Positions 51,247-61,312 of a stretch of 64,000 bases of DNA are shown here, piece by piece. The translations under genes were made by a program, and so were the position numbers. This DNA is from Sphingomonas sabuli. Its GTDB lineage: Bacteria; Pseudomonadota; Alphaproteobacteria; Sphingomonadales; Sphingomonadaceae. Every line of letters begins with the position of its first letter. The first letter of the stretch is position 1. The DNA lies in the NCBI RefSeq assembly GCF_014352855.1, contig NZ_CP060697.1:496001-560000 (forward strand). Direction: 5' to 3'. The notes beneath the pieces are model-generated. The model was not told where the DNA came from and did no database searches. It saw nothing but the letters and a program-made list of their open reading frames with translations.

Positions 51247-51555
51247 CTAGAAGTTCATCGTCAGGCCGACGGCCACCTTCTTCGACTTGCCGGCGAACGG
51301 CGTGTTCGGGCCGTCCTCCGTCTTGGGCTTCATCCGAAAAACGCCAAGGCCAAGGGTGGTGTTGGGCGCCACGTTGCGGCCGATGATGATGCCCCGCCCG
51401 CGCTTCCACGTTCCGTCGGGCGCCTGATAGTCGGCAACCGGCACCGCGAACTTGCGCACGTCTAGTTCCGGCTCCGACGCGGGCGCCTTCACCAACGGCT
51501 GCTGAGCGGCCGCCGGAGCGGCCCACAATAGTCCAATCAGTAGAAACCTCGTCAC
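51247..51555 (-). CDS. Small secreted protein, hypothetical
   Basis: A 102-residue protein starting at GTG 51555 with a GGGAGA site; signal peptide (LLIGLLWAAPAAAQQ) with cleavage near residue 17. The mature part includes GRGIIIGRNVAPNTTLGLGV and ends with VAVGLTMNF, a C-terminal Phe as in outer-membrane beta-strand proteins. This may be a small beta-rich membrane or periplasmic protein. It lies just downstream of mutL on the same strand. No family is recognised. Confidence 0.6.
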   Translation of the reverse strand: MTRFLLIGLLWAAPAAAQQPLVKAPASEPELDVRKFAVPVADYQAPDGTWKRGRGIIIGRNVAPNTTLGLGVFRMKPKTEDGPNTPFAGKSKKVAVGLTMNF

Positions 51556-51634
51556 GGTCGCCACGTCTCCCCTGTTGCCGCGAAAACAGCGGAGATTTGG
51601 ATCGGTTCCCCAACGAACCATAAGGAAACACTGC

Positions 51635-53386
51635 CTATTTGCGGCCAAACAGCTTCTCGATGTCGCCATGGGCAAGCTTCACCCACGTCGGCCGGCCGTG
51701 GTTGCATTGCCCCGAACGCGGCGTGACTTCCATTTCGCGCAGAAGCGCATTCATTTCATGCACCGACAGCACCCTGCCCGCCCTGACCGACCCGTGGCAC
51801 GCGATAGTCGCTTCGACATGGTCGAGGCGTTCCTGCAGCGACATCGCCGACCCCAATTCGGCGATTTCCCCGGCCAGGTCGGCCAGCAATTTGTGGATAT
51901 CCGGCTGGCCCAGCGCGGACGGAACCGAGCGCACCAGCATCGAGGTCGGCCCGAACCGTTCCAGCTCCAGCCCAAGATCGCCAAGCTGGCCGGACGCATC
52001 CTCCAGGCGGTCGCAATCCGGCTCATCCAGCTCGACCACCTCGGGCAGCAGAAGCACTTGGCGCGGCACGACGCCGCCTGATCGCGCGGCGCGCAGCCTC
52101 TCCAGTACCAGCCGCTCATGCGCCGCATGCTGGTCGACGATCACCAGCCCATCTTCGGCCTCGGCGACGATATAGGTGCTGGCGACCTGGCCGCGCGCGA
52201 CACCGAGAGGATGCGAGCGAACCGGCTCGACCGGCGCCAGCGCGGGCTCCGCTCGACCGGCGGGATCGACGCGGATGCCGGTGAACAACGCCCGTTCCTC
52301 GCGCACGCCCGCTGGCGGCATCGGCGGGGGCGCATATGCGGGCGGCTCCGACACGTCGCTCGACCACATCACCGGCGCAGCCGACTGCTCGCGCGCGGCG
52401 CTGCGGTGGGATTCGGCGTCGAGCGCGTGGCGAATCGTGCTGACGATCAGGCCGCGCACGGCCGCGGGGTCGCGAAAGCGAACCTCGGTCTTGGCCGGAT
52501 GGACGTTGACGTCGACCTCGTCGAGCGGAACGGTCAGGAACAAGGCCGCGATCGGATGGCGGTCGCGCGCGATCATGTCGCGATAGGCGCCGCGCAGGGC
52601 GCCGACGAGAAGCCGGTCCTTTACCGGCCGCGAATTGACGAACAGATATTGGCGGTCGGCGACGCCGCGGTTGAAGGTCGGCAAGCTGACCACACCGCTC
52701 AGTCCCAACCCGTCGCGGACGCTGTCGATGCCGACACCGTGCCGGTCGAGTTCCGCGGTCAACAACGCCGCGACCCGCACCGGCGCTTCCGACGGCTGCA
52801 CTGAAAAGACGGCGCGGCCGTCATGTTCCAGCGTGAAGGCGACATCCGGCCGCGCCATCGCCAGCCGCCGCACGGCGTCCAGGCTGGCGGAGTATTCGGC
52901 ACGCGGGCTGCGCATGAACTTGCGCCGCGCCGGGACCTTGTCGAACAATTGCTCGACGCGCACGCGGGTTCCGGGCGGGAGCGCCGCGGGCCCCTCGCCC
53001 GCCGGCTTCCCATGGTCGACGACGACTTTCCACCCGTCCTCGCCGCGCACCCTGCTCTCGAGCGTAAAGTGCGACACGCTGGCGATCGACGGCAGCGCCT
53101 CGCCGCGAAAGCCGAAGCTGGTGACGCGGTCGATATTGTCGTCCGGAAGCTTGGACGTCGCGTGCCGTTCCAGCGCGAGCCGCATGTCCGCCGGGCTCAT
53201 CCCCGACCCGTCGTCGATCACTTCGATCAGCCCGGTACCGCCCCCGGACAGTCTGACCGTGACGCTGCTGGCCCCGGCATCCAGCGCGTTTTCGACCAGC
53301 TCCTTAAGGGCGCTGGCCGGGCGTTCGACGACCTCGCCCGCCGCGATCCGGTCGACCAGCTGGGAAGGCAGTCTCCTTATTGACAT
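51635..53386 (-). CDS. mutL: DNA mismatch repair protein MutL
   Basis: A 583-residue MutL: GHKL ATPase domain from IRRLPSQLVDRIAAGEVVER with ELVENALDAGASSVT (about 28-42) and DDGSGMSPADM, FGFRGEALPSIASVS motif, and a C-terminal dimerisation domain. Its end has QLLLPEVVELDEPD-like strands and CHGSVRAGRVLSVHEM, plus CNHGRPTWVKL. It links MutS to downstream repair. It is divergent from mreB across 151 bp. Confidence 0.95.
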   Translation of the reverse strand: MSIRRLPSQLVDRIAAGEVVERPASALKELVENALDAGASSVTVRLSGGGTGLIEVIDDGSGMSPADMRLALERHATSKLPDDNIDRVTSFGFRGEALPSIASVSHFTLESRVRGEDGWKVVVDHGKPAGEGPAALPPGTRVRVEQLFDKVPARRKFMRSPRAEYSASLDAVRRLAMARPDVAFTLEHDGRAVFSVQPSEAPVRVAALLTAELDRHGVGIDSVRDGLGLSGVVSLPTFNRGVADRQYLFVNSRPVKDRLLVGALRGAYRDMIARDRHPIAALFLTVPLDEVDVNVHPAKTEVRFRDPAAVRGLIVSTIRHALDAESHRSAAREQSAAPVMWSSDVSEPPAYAPPPMPPAGVREERALFTGIRVDPAGRAEPALAPVEPVRSHPLGVARGQVASTYIVAEAEDGLVIVDQHAAHERLVLERLRAARSGGVVPRQVLLLPEVVELDEPDCDRLEDASGQLGDLGLELERFGPTSMLVRSVPSALGQPDIHKLLADLAGEIAELGSAMSLQERLDHVEATIACHGSVRAGRVLSVHEMNALLREMEVTPRSGQCNHGRPTWVKLAHGDIEKLFGRK

Positions 53387-53501
53387 GTTAATAGCTCTAG
53401 CCCAATCCGAGCCGTCCCGCGAAGCGCTGATTTGACCCAGGAAAATTCAGTTTGCCTTCAATGGGAAACGTTTAATTTCAAGCCTTCGGCCGGGGGGTTA
53501 A

Positions 53502-54581
<1,080 letters not shown>

Positions 54582-54595
54582 GGCCGGTTTAGCCG

Positions 54596-55471
54596 ATGGC
54601 GGCGCCACGGCCCGGATGGTCGAGACGCGCGCAATACGGGCTGTTCTTCAGCTTCATTGCGGCGATTATCGGCGTTGCCGTCGGTCTGATGTTGCTCGCC
54701 TTCTCGATCGCTGCCCCCTCCAGGTTCAATAATCTGAAGGGCGTCGCGCTCGACGCAACGACCCCGATCACGACCATGCTCGACCAGGTCGGAACGACGG
54801 CCGATGGCCTGGCGTCCGGCGCCGGCGATTATTGGGACGCCGCCAACCAGAACGCCGCCCTGCGGCAGCAGCGCGACGCAATGGCCGTCCAGCTGACCGC
54901 TGCCCGCGCGATCCAGCTTGAAAACCGCCAGCTGAAGGCTGCGTTGCAACTGCGCGAACGGAGCGAGGACGCGGTCGCGACGGGCCGCCTGGTCGGCTCG
55001 TCCTTCGAAAGTCCGCGCCGCTTCGCGATCCTGTCCGCCGGACGGGGCGACGGCATCGAAGTGGGCATGCCGGTCCGCGCTGCCCAGGGGCTGATCGGCA
55101 GAGTGATTGAAACCGGCAGCAACGCGGCGCGCGTCCTGTTGATCTCCGACCGGTCCAGCATCGTCCCCGCCCGCCTGTTACGGACCGGTCAGGCGGTGAT
55201 CGCGCAGGGGCGCGGCGACGGGACGATCGACCTCAAGCCGCTCGAAGTCGGCCGCAACCCGTTCAAGCGCGGCGATCTCATCATCACTTCGGGCACCGGC
55301 GGCCTCTACCCGCCCCTGGTACCGATCGCGCAGGTCCTGCGCACCGAAGGCGACAACGCCATCGGCCGCCCGTTAGCCGATCCGGCCACGATCGGCGTCG
55401 CGCTGGTCCAGCGCGCGTATGAGCCAAGGGCGATGGCGATCCGGCAAGCTTCCGAAGACGAGAGCGACTGA
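54596..55471 (+). CDS. mreC: Rod-shape protein MreC
   Basis: A 291-residue MreC: one N-terminal helix (GLFFSFIAAIIGVAVGLMLL), coiled coil (about 65-100), then a periplasmic beta domain with RFAILSAGRGDGIEVGMPVR and GLIGRVIETGSNAARVLLIS. It links MreB to PBP2 in the periplasm. Its start is 14 bp after mreB and it ends 1 bp before mreD. Confidence 0.94.
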   Translation: MAAPRPGWSRRAQYGLFFSFIAAIIGVAVGLMLLAFSIAAPSRFNNLKGVALDATTPITTMLDQVGTTADGLASGAGDYWDAANQNAALRQQRDAMAVQLTAARAIQLENRQLKAALQLRERSEDAVATGRLVGSSFESPRRFAILSAGRGDGIEVGMPVRAAQGLIGRVIETGSNAARVLLISDRSSIVPARLLRTGQAVIAQGRGDGTIDLKPLEVGRNPFKRGDLIITSGTGGLYPPLVPIAQVLRTEGDNAIGRPLADPATIGVALVQRAYEPRAMAIRQASEDESD

Positions 55472-55472
55472 C

Positions 55473-55997
55473 ATGCCGCGCTCGGCGCTCGCTTCGCGGC
55501 GGCGGATCGGCCAGGGCCCGATCCCGCTGGCCGAATATTTTCCGGCCGTGTCGGTGCTTGTCGCCAGCCTGTTGGCGGTCCTGCCGATCGTCACCCAGAC
55601 CGGCTGGTTCCCAAGCTTCGGCTTCCTGCTGCTGATCGCCTGGCGGCTGTACCGCAACGATGTCTGGCCCAGCTGGTGGGCCGCGCCGCTCGGCCTGTTC
55701 AATGACCTTGTCACCGGCGCGCCCATTGGCCTTTCGGTCACGGTATGGACGATGGCCATGCTGGCGCTCGACCTGCTCGATCGCCGTACCATCTGGCGCG
55801 ACTATTGGGTCGAATGGGCGCTGGCCGCCGTTCTGATCCTGTTCAACGAAAGTGCGGAATGGCAGGTCGCCGCGTGGATGCGCGGCGGCGTTCCCTTCGC
55901 CTCGATGGTGCCGCCGATCCTGATTTCGATCGCAGCCTTCCCCATCGCGGCGTGGGTGGTGGCCAAATTGGACCAGTGGAGACTTGGAAGCCCGTGA
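55473..55997 (+). CDS. mreD: Rod-shape protein MreD
   Basis: A 174-residue membrane protein with about five helices (YFPAVSVLVASLLAVLPIVT, FGFLLLIAWRLYRNDVWPSW, WTMAMLALDLLD, WVEWALAAVLILF, PILISIAAFPIAAWVVAKL). RNDVWPSWWAAPLGLFNDLV matches the MreD signature region. The GTG of the next gene overlaps its stop by 4 nt. MreD completes the MreBCD scaffold. Confidence 0.9.
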   Translation: MPRSALASRRRIGQGPIPLAEYFPAVSVLVASLLAVLPIVTQTGWFPSFGFLLLIAWRLYRNDVWPSWWAAPLGLFNDLVTGAPIGLSVTVWTMAMLALDLLDRRTIWRDYWVEWALAAVLILFNESAEWQVAAWMRGGVPFASMVPPILISIAAFPIAAWVVAKLDQWRLGSP

Positions 55998-57877
55998 AGC
56001 ATCAGCGGTTCACGTCCGTCCACCAGTCGCTGTCTTTTTCGCGGCGATCGCTGCTCGTCACCGGTGCTCAGGCGGCGGTCGGCTCGCTGCTGATCGGCCG
56101 GCTCGGCTGGCTCGCGGTCGCAGAGAACGAAAAATACCAGCTGATGTCCGAAAACAATCGGGTGCAGCTGATCGTCGTCCCGCCCCGGCGCGGCTGGCTG
56201 GTCGACCGCCGCGGCAAGCCGATCGCCATCAACCGCAGCGACTTTCGCGTCGACATTATCCCGCAGCAGTTGAAGGACCCGGAAGCGACGCTGAAGTTGC
56301 TGTCAGAGCTGTTGCGGCTCGATTCCGATACGCTCGACCGGATCTTGAAGGAGCTCAAGCAGGGCCGCGGGTTCCAGCCGGTGCCGGTCGCCGACAGCGT
56401 GTCCTACGACGATTACGCCGCCGTAACCGTGCGCCTGCCCGAACTGCCGGGCGTTCAGGCGACGCGCGGCTTCTCCCGATTCTACCCCGCCGGCCCGGCG
56501 GTGGCGCATCTGGTCGGCTATGTCGGCACGCCATCGGCCGAGGATTATGAGGAGACGAAGGACCCGCTGTTCCTCACCCCTGGATTCAAAATCGGCAAGC
56601 AAGGTCTTGAAAAGACTTTGGAGCCGCACCTGCGCGGCGTTCCGGGCGGACAGCGGATCGAAGTCACCGCGGGTGGCCGCCTGGTCAAGGAACTGGACCC
56701 CAAGCCCGACCGCAGCGGCAAGACGGCCCAGCTGACGATCGACTCAGGGTTGCAGGAATATGTCGCGCGCCGTTTGGGCGATCATTCCGGCGCGGTCGTC
56801 GCGCTCGACGTCGAAAGCGGCGACATCCTCGCCTTCGTATCCATGCCGGCGTTCGACCCCAACAGCTTCAGCCGCGGTATCGGGCGCACCGAGTGGAAGA
56901 TGCTGTCCGAGGACGACCATGTGCCCTTGCTCAACAAGGTCGCGCAGGGCCTTTACCCGTCCGGATCGACGATCAAGCCGGCGATGGCGCTGGCCTTCCT
57001 CCAACAGGGCATCGATCCGGGGCAGCGGGTCCATTGTCCGGGCGGCATCCGCATCGGCAACCGCTATTTCCGGTGCGACGCGGTGCACGGGTCGGTCGAC
57101 ATGCATGTGGCGGTCGAAAAGAGCTGCAATACCTATTTCTGGGCGATGGGCCTGAAGACCGACCCGCAGAAGACGACCGAGATGGTCCACTACCTCGGCT
57201 ACGGCGAGGAATTCGATCTGCCCATCCCTTCCCAGCGGTACGGGACCATGCCAAACCCCGTATGGCTGCGTGAAAAATACGATCGCGAATGGCAGGGGTA
57301 CGATTCCGCCAACACGTCAATCGGCCAGGGCTATGTGTTGATCAACCCACTGCAGCTGGCGGTACTGCCCGGGCGGCTGGCGTCCGGAAACCTGATCCAG
57401 CCGCGCCTGTTGCTCGGAGGCGAGCGCAAGCCGATCAAGTCGATCGGCGCCGATCCCGAACATCTTGCCATCATCCGCAAGGCGATGGCCGCGGTGGTCA
57501 ACGGCAGCGGCACCGGTGTCGGGTCGAAACTGCCGTTCGACAATATCCAGATGGCGGGCAAGACCGGCACGGCACAGGTCTTTCGGCTGGGCGAGCGCGG
57601 GCATCAGTCGAACTGGGCCCTGCGCGATCACGCCTTGTTCATCGCCTTCGCCCCGGTCGACAAACCCAAATATGCGATCGGCTGCATTATCGAACATGGC
57701 GGGTTCGGCGCGTCTACCGCGGCGCCGGTGGTCAAGGATTCGATGACCTACCTGTTCGACCAGCAAAAGGCGTGGGCCGCTCTGGCCCCGGTCGAACAGG
57801 CCTTGGGCGGCAGCCTTGCCGAGCGCAACGCGCGCCAGCTCGCCGCCTTCAAGGCCGCCGCGAGGAGCGCGACATGA
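55994..57877 (+). CDS. mrdA: Penicillin-binding protein 2
   Basis: A 627-residue class B PBP. It begins with GTG, has an N-terminal membrane region (LLVTGAQAAVGSLLIGRLGW) and a PBP-dimer domain (about 60-230). The transpeptidase has S325-T-I-K328 (PSGSTIKPAMAL), SCNTYFWAMG (SxN region) and KTGT at 523-526 (MAGKTGTAQVF). It cross-links side-wall peptidoglycan with RodA. Start overlaps mreD, stop overlaps rodA, each by 4 nt. Confidence 0.95.
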   Translation: MKHQRFTSVHQSLSFSRRSLLVTGAQAAVGSLLIGRLGWLAVAENEKYQLMSENNRVQLIVVPPRRGWLVDRRGKPIAINRSDFRVDIIPQQLKDPEATLKLLSELLRLDSDTLDRILKELKQGRGFQPVPVADSVSYDDYAAVTVRLPELPGVQATRGFSRFYPAGPAVAHLVGYVGTPSAEDYEETKDPLFLTPGFKIGKQGLEKTLEPHLRGVPGGQRIEVTAGGRLVKELDPKPDRSGKTAQLTIDSGLQEYVARRLGDHSGAVVALDVESGDILAFVSMPAFDPNSFSRGIGRTEWKMLSEDDHVPLLNKVAQGLYPSGSTIKPAMALAFLQQGIDPGQRVHCPGGIRIGNRYFRCDAVHGSVDMHVAVEKSCNTYFWAMGLKTDPQKTTEMVHYLGYGEEFDLPIPSQRYGTMPNPVWLREKYDREWQGYDSANTSIGQGYVLINPLQLAVLPGRLASGNLIQPRLLLGGERKPIKSIGADPEHLAIIRKAMAAVVNGSGTGVGSKLPFDNIQMAGKTGTAQVFRLGERGHQSNWALRDHALFIAFAPVDKPKYAIGCIIEHGGFGASTAAPVVKDSMTYLFDQQKAWAALAPVEQALGGSLAERNARQLAAFKAAARSAT

Positions 57878-59004
57878 TCTCGTCCGCGCTCCTGCCGCAG
57901 CCGCTGGCACGAATTCCCTGGCGCCTGCTGTTCCTGGTCGGCGGGATTGGCCTTGTCGGCCTGCTGACGCTTTATTCGGCGGCGGGCGGATCGATGACGC
58001 CCTGGGCGCTGAAACAGGGCATCGTCTTCTGCGGCTTCCTCGGGCTCGCCATCACCATGTCGTGGGTCAAGGAATCGACCATCAAGCAGCTGTCCTTCCC
58101 GATTTACGGGGTGGTGCTGGTGCTGCTCATCGCGGTCGAGATGCTGGGCTTCGTCGGTAAAGGCGCACAGCGGTGGCTCGACCTTGGCCCGATCCGCCTT
58201 CAGCCCAGCGAATTCATGAAGCCGACCATCGTGCTTGTGCTGGCCCGTTTCTACGAACTGCTACCCCCGTCCGACATCCGCAAATGGCGGGCGATCTGGC
58301 CGGCGGCCGCGCTCGCCGGCGTACCGTTTCTGTTGATCGCCGCCCAACCGGATCTGGGCACGGCCCTGATGGTATTGATGATCGGCGCCACCGTGATGTT
58401 CCTCGCCGGCCTGCCATGGTGGTTGTTCGCGGCGCCGATCGCGACGGTCGCGGTGGCGGCTCCGATCGCTTATACAATGCTACACGGCTATCAGCGGCGA
58501 CGGATCGACATCTTCCTCAATCCGGAGGCCGATCCGCTCGGTTCCGGCTATCACATTACTCAGTCAAAGATCGCCATCGGGTCCGGCGGGCTGTTCGGCA
58601 AAGGCTATTTGCAGGGCAGTCAAAGTCACCTCGATTATCTGCCCGAAGGCCATACCGACTTCGTCTTCGCGGCGATGGTCGAGGAATGGGGCTTCATTGG
58701 CGGCGTGATCCTGATCTTGGCCTTCGCGGCCGTCATCCGCTGGGGCATGCGGGTCAGCGCCAGCGCCCGCACCCGCTTTTCGCAACTGGCCGCGGCCGGC
58801 CTGTCGGCGACGATCTTTTTCTACGTCGCCATCAACCTGATGATGGTGATGGGCCTGGCGCCAGTGGTCGGCGTCCCCTTGCCGCTCGTCAGCTACGGCG
58901 GGTCGGCAGTAATGACGGTCATGATCTGTATCGGCCTGCTGATGGCGCTGGAACGGCAACAGCGGACGGGCAGCAGCCTGTCGTCGGGCAATCTGGCGGG
59001 TTGA
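57874..59004 (+). CDS. rodA: Peptidoglycan polymerase RodA
   Basis: A 376-residue SEDS polymerase with about 10 membrane helices. Family motifs are GKGAQRWLDLGPIRLQPSEF (about 90-109), AAQPDLGTALMVLMIGATVM, and the essential-loop EGHTDFVFAAMVEEWGFIGG. Ends with GVPLPLVSYGGSAVMTVMIC. It polymerises glycan strands from lipid II with PBP2. It completes mreB-mreC-mreD-mrdA-rodA, and tRNA-Lys follows 85 bp downstream. Confidence 0.95.
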   Translation: MISSALLPQPLARIPWRLLFLVGGIGLVGLLTLYSAAGGSMTPWALKQGIVFCGFLGLAITMSWVKESTIKQLSFPIYGVVLVLLIAVEMLGFVGKGAQRWLDLGPIRLQPSEFMKPTIVLVLARFYELLPPSDIRKWRAIWPAAALAGVPFLLIAAQPDLGTALMVLMIGATVMFLAGLPWWLFAAPIATVAVAAPIAYTMLHGYQRRRIDIFLNPEADPLGSGYHITQSKIAIGSGGLFGKGYLQGSQSHLDYLPEGHTDFVFAAMVEEWGFIGGVILILAFAAVIRWGMRVSASARTRFSQLAAAGLSATIFFYVAINLMMVMGLAPVVGVPLPLVSYGGSAVMTVMICIGLLMALERQQRTGSSLSSGNLAG

Positions 59005-59089
59005 AACGCAGCGGTTGCACCCCATCTGGCGCGATGCTAGAGGCGCGCCGCTCGCGTGCTGAAACGCAGCCGCGACTTTTCAGGAATGT

Positions 59090-59165
<76 letters not shown>

Positions 59166-59185
59166 TTCCTTCTCAGTCAGTTACG

Positions 59186-60277
59186 CTAGTTACTTACCAC
59201 GAGCCGAAGCCTCGCGGGGCCTCGACTGTGACCAATATTGTGACCTTGACTGACCGGATCGTCCTTCGGGACCGCCTCGGGAGGCGGTGTGTCCGTAGGG
59301 ACCAGCCGGTCCGCGAACGGCTGCAGGTGCGCGACCGACAGATGGGCATAGCGCCTGACCATCGTCTCGCTTTTCCAGCCGCCCAGCTCCTGAAGTACCC
59401 AGGTGGGCACGTCATTCTGCCTTAGCCACGTCGCCCAGGTGTGCCTCAGGTCATGCCACCGGAAATTGCCGATGCCGCATTCCTCCAAGGCCTTGCGCCA
59501 CGCCCGGTTGTTGGCGTTTCGCAACGGACGCCCGCGATAAGTGAACACATGGGTCTTGTGCTTGCCCAATTGCCGGCGAAGCACCCCACACGCCACCTCG
59601 TTGAGCGGAACGCCCAGCGCCTGGCCATTCTTCGTCCTGTCGCCCTCGATCGTCGCAATCCTGCGATCGAGATCAACCCTGTCCCAGGTCAGATCGAGGA
59701 TGTTGCGCTGCCTAAGGCCCGTGAACAGGGCAAACAGCACCACCTCGCGCTGGTGATCGGGCAACTTGCTCAGGAGCAATTCGGCCTGGGTCTTGGTCAG
59801 AAACCGCACTCTGACGTCATTGGCTCTCGAATAAGTCCGGAATGCCGGCATTCGCTCGATCCATTCCCACTCGCGCATCGCTTTCCGGAAAATGGCGCGG
59901 ATGAGCGCGACATAGAGATCCTTGGTGCGATCGCTTCTGCGGGCAAGGCTCCGAGAGATCAGCTGGTCGATCCCGTCCCTGCTTACCTGGTCAAGATACC
60001 GGCCTCTGAGGTGCTTGGTGAACCATCGGATCCGGCTCACATCGTCCCGAATGGACTTCTTGTGTGCCTTTTCCTTCAGCCACCGAAGCGCCGCTTCGTC
60101 CCATGTCCGCCGCGGTTTCCGCTTCAGCCTGGCAAGGTCCCACAATTCGGCCTTCAGTCTGTCGTGATATTCTTCGGCCTTTTTCCGGTCGGTCGTTCCA
60201 GTAGAGCGTCTAAGGAGCGTTCCGTCCGGGCTTGTGAGCTTGACGTAGTAAATTCCTGCACGTTTCCAGAGTGCCAT
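59186..60277 (-). CDS. Tyrosine integrase of the tRNA-Lys element
   Basis: A 363-residue integrase. It has an N-terminal Arm-like region (ALWKRAGIYYVKLTSPDGTL), core-binding domain (about 60-150) and catalytic residues Arg189 (TGLRQRNIL), Lys215 (DRTKNG), His275/Arg278 (WHDLRHTWA) and Tyr310 (VRRYAHLS). The second conserved His is replaced by Trp301 (GGWKSE), a change seen in many active integrases. The reading direction is toward the tRNA-Lys end. The upstream HTH gene overlaps its start by 124 nt. Confidence 0.93.
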   Translation of the reverse strand: MALWKRAGIYYVKLTSPDGTLLRRSTGTTDRKKAEEYHDRLKAELWDLARLKRKPRRTWDEAALRWLKEKAHKKSIRDDVSRIRWFTKHLRGRYLDQVSRDGIDQLISRSLARRSDRTKDLYVALIRAIFRKAMREWEWIERMPAFRTYSRANDVRVRFLTKTQAELLLSKLPDHQREVVLFALFTGLRQRNILDLTWDRVDLDRRIATIEGDRTKNGQALGVPLNEVACGVLRRQLGKHKTHVFTYRGRPLRNANNRAWRKALEECGIGNFRWHDLRHTWATWLRQNDVPTWVLQELGGWKSETMVRRYAHLSVAHLQPFADRLVPTDTPPPEAVPKDDPVSQGHNIGHSRGPARLRLVVSN

Positions 60278-60519
60278 AATGCCTCCTTCGATTGGGCACT
60301 CAGCTGCATCCGTGCGGCTTCAGGATATCCGGCGCGAATCCAGGCCACAAGATCGGCCTCCAAGAAGCGCCAGTTGCGGCCGATCTTTGCGCCGGGAATG
60401 ATGCCGCGGCGGACCTGATCGCGGACGGTATTGGGGTGAAGACCTAGGAGCGACGCCGCTGCCTTGAGTGTTAGCGGTTTCAAGCCAATCTGTTCTGGTA
60501 GTGGCGGATCCTGCGGCAT
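60154..60519 (-). CDS. MerR/excisionase-type HTH protein
   Basis: A 121-residue protein from ATG 60519. The N-terminal half has an excisionase-like HTH: LTLKAAASLLGLHPNTVRDQ followed by GAKIGRNWRFLEADLVAWIR (about 16-57). The C-terminal half (about 60-120) is unrecognised and is encoded partly over the integrase N-terminus in another frame. Likely an excision factor or transcription regulator of the element. A shorter product may end earlier if the overlap is not real, but the frame is open without a stop. Confidence 0.7.
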   Translation of the reverse strand: MPQDPPLPEQIGLKPLTLKAAASLLGLHPNTVRDQVRRGIIPGAKIGRNWRFLEADLVAWIRAGYPEAARMQLSAQSKEALWHSGNVQEFTTSSSQARTERSLDALLERPTGKRPKNITTD

Positions 60520-60650
60520 GTTTGCGCTCGTTTGTGGGTGGCCGAAGCCCAGCGCAAAACGGCGTCTCCGACGCACGAAACTTTTTTAGGCGGAATTTGG
60601 GGCTCTCGTCCGTCTTGGAATTCGGATTGGAGATTATGGGTGGAAAAACG

Positions 60651-60680
60651 TGTCCCAAATTTGTATGCATTTTTGGGACA
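60651..60680. promoter_or_regulatory. Inverted-repeat operator before the antitoxin gene
   Basis: TGTCCCAAA (60651-60659) and TTTGGGACA (60672-60680) form a perfect 9-bp inverted repeat with a 12-nt spacer, ending 5 bp before the antitoxin ATG at 60686. AbiEi-type antitoxins repress their own operon by binding such repeats, so this is a probable autoregulation site. Confidence 0.65.
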
Positions 60681-60685
60681 AGAAA

Positions 60686-61312
60686 ATGAGCGACCTAAAG
60701 GACCAAATTCTCGCGAGAGTTATCGGCGACAGTGTTCCAAAGGTATGGACCGTCAACGATTTGCTCGATCTGGGAAGCTATGACGCGGTGCGAAAAATGC
60801 TCCAGCGTCTCGCGTCCGCCGGCGACCTGCGTCGTATCGACGACGGCCTCTACGACAAGCCACAACTCAACTACCTAACCAAAAAGCTCAATCCACCCAA
60901 CCCAAGCGACGTCATCGATGCAGTTGCACGTCGCAACCAGATACGCATCCTCGTCGACGGGATGACAGCGGCCAACGATCTAGGGCTTACCAACGCCGTT
61001 CCGGCCAAGATCGTGGTCCATACCGACGCGCGTCTAAAGCCCATCAAACTCGGCAACATGTCGATCACGTTCAAACCGACGGCGGCGAGCAAGCTCTACT
61101 GGGCCGGCCGGCCGGCCATGCGCCTGGTCCAAGCCCTGCACTGGCTTCGCGATGCAACCGACATCCCGACACTCAGCGCCCAGATTCGAGCGCTGCTGAA
61201 ACGCGCACCGAACGCCGATCAGATTATCGCTGACCTGGCCGATGGAATGATGACCCTGCCCGCGTGGATGCAGGACCTCCTTAAACCAATTGTAAGCCGC
61301 ACCTCCTCATGA
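60686..61312 (+). CDS. AbiEi-like antitoxin (DUF6088 family)
   Basis: A 208-residue protein with an N-terminal winged helix (SVPKVWTVNDLLDLGSYDAV followed by RKMLQRLASAGDLRRIDDGL, about 15-55) and a C-terminal AbiEi-type domain. It has ARRNQIRILVDGMTAANDLG and IVVHTDARLKPIKLGNMSIT. AbiEi antitoxins neutralise AbiEii and repress the operon. ATG 60686 is preferred because an earlier ATG at 60650 lies before the operator repeat. It overlaps the toxin gene by 4 nt (ATGA). Confidence 0.85.
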   Translation: MSDLKDQILARVIGDSVPKVWTVNDLLDLGSYDAVRKMLQRLASAGDLRRIDDGLYDKPQLNYLTKKLNPPNPSDVIDAVARRNQIRILVDGMTAANDLGLTNAVPAKIVVHTDARLKPIKLGNMSITFKPTAASKLYWAGRPAMRLVQALHWLRDATDIPTLSAQIRALLKRAPNADQIIADLADGMMTLPAWMQDLLKPIVSRTSS

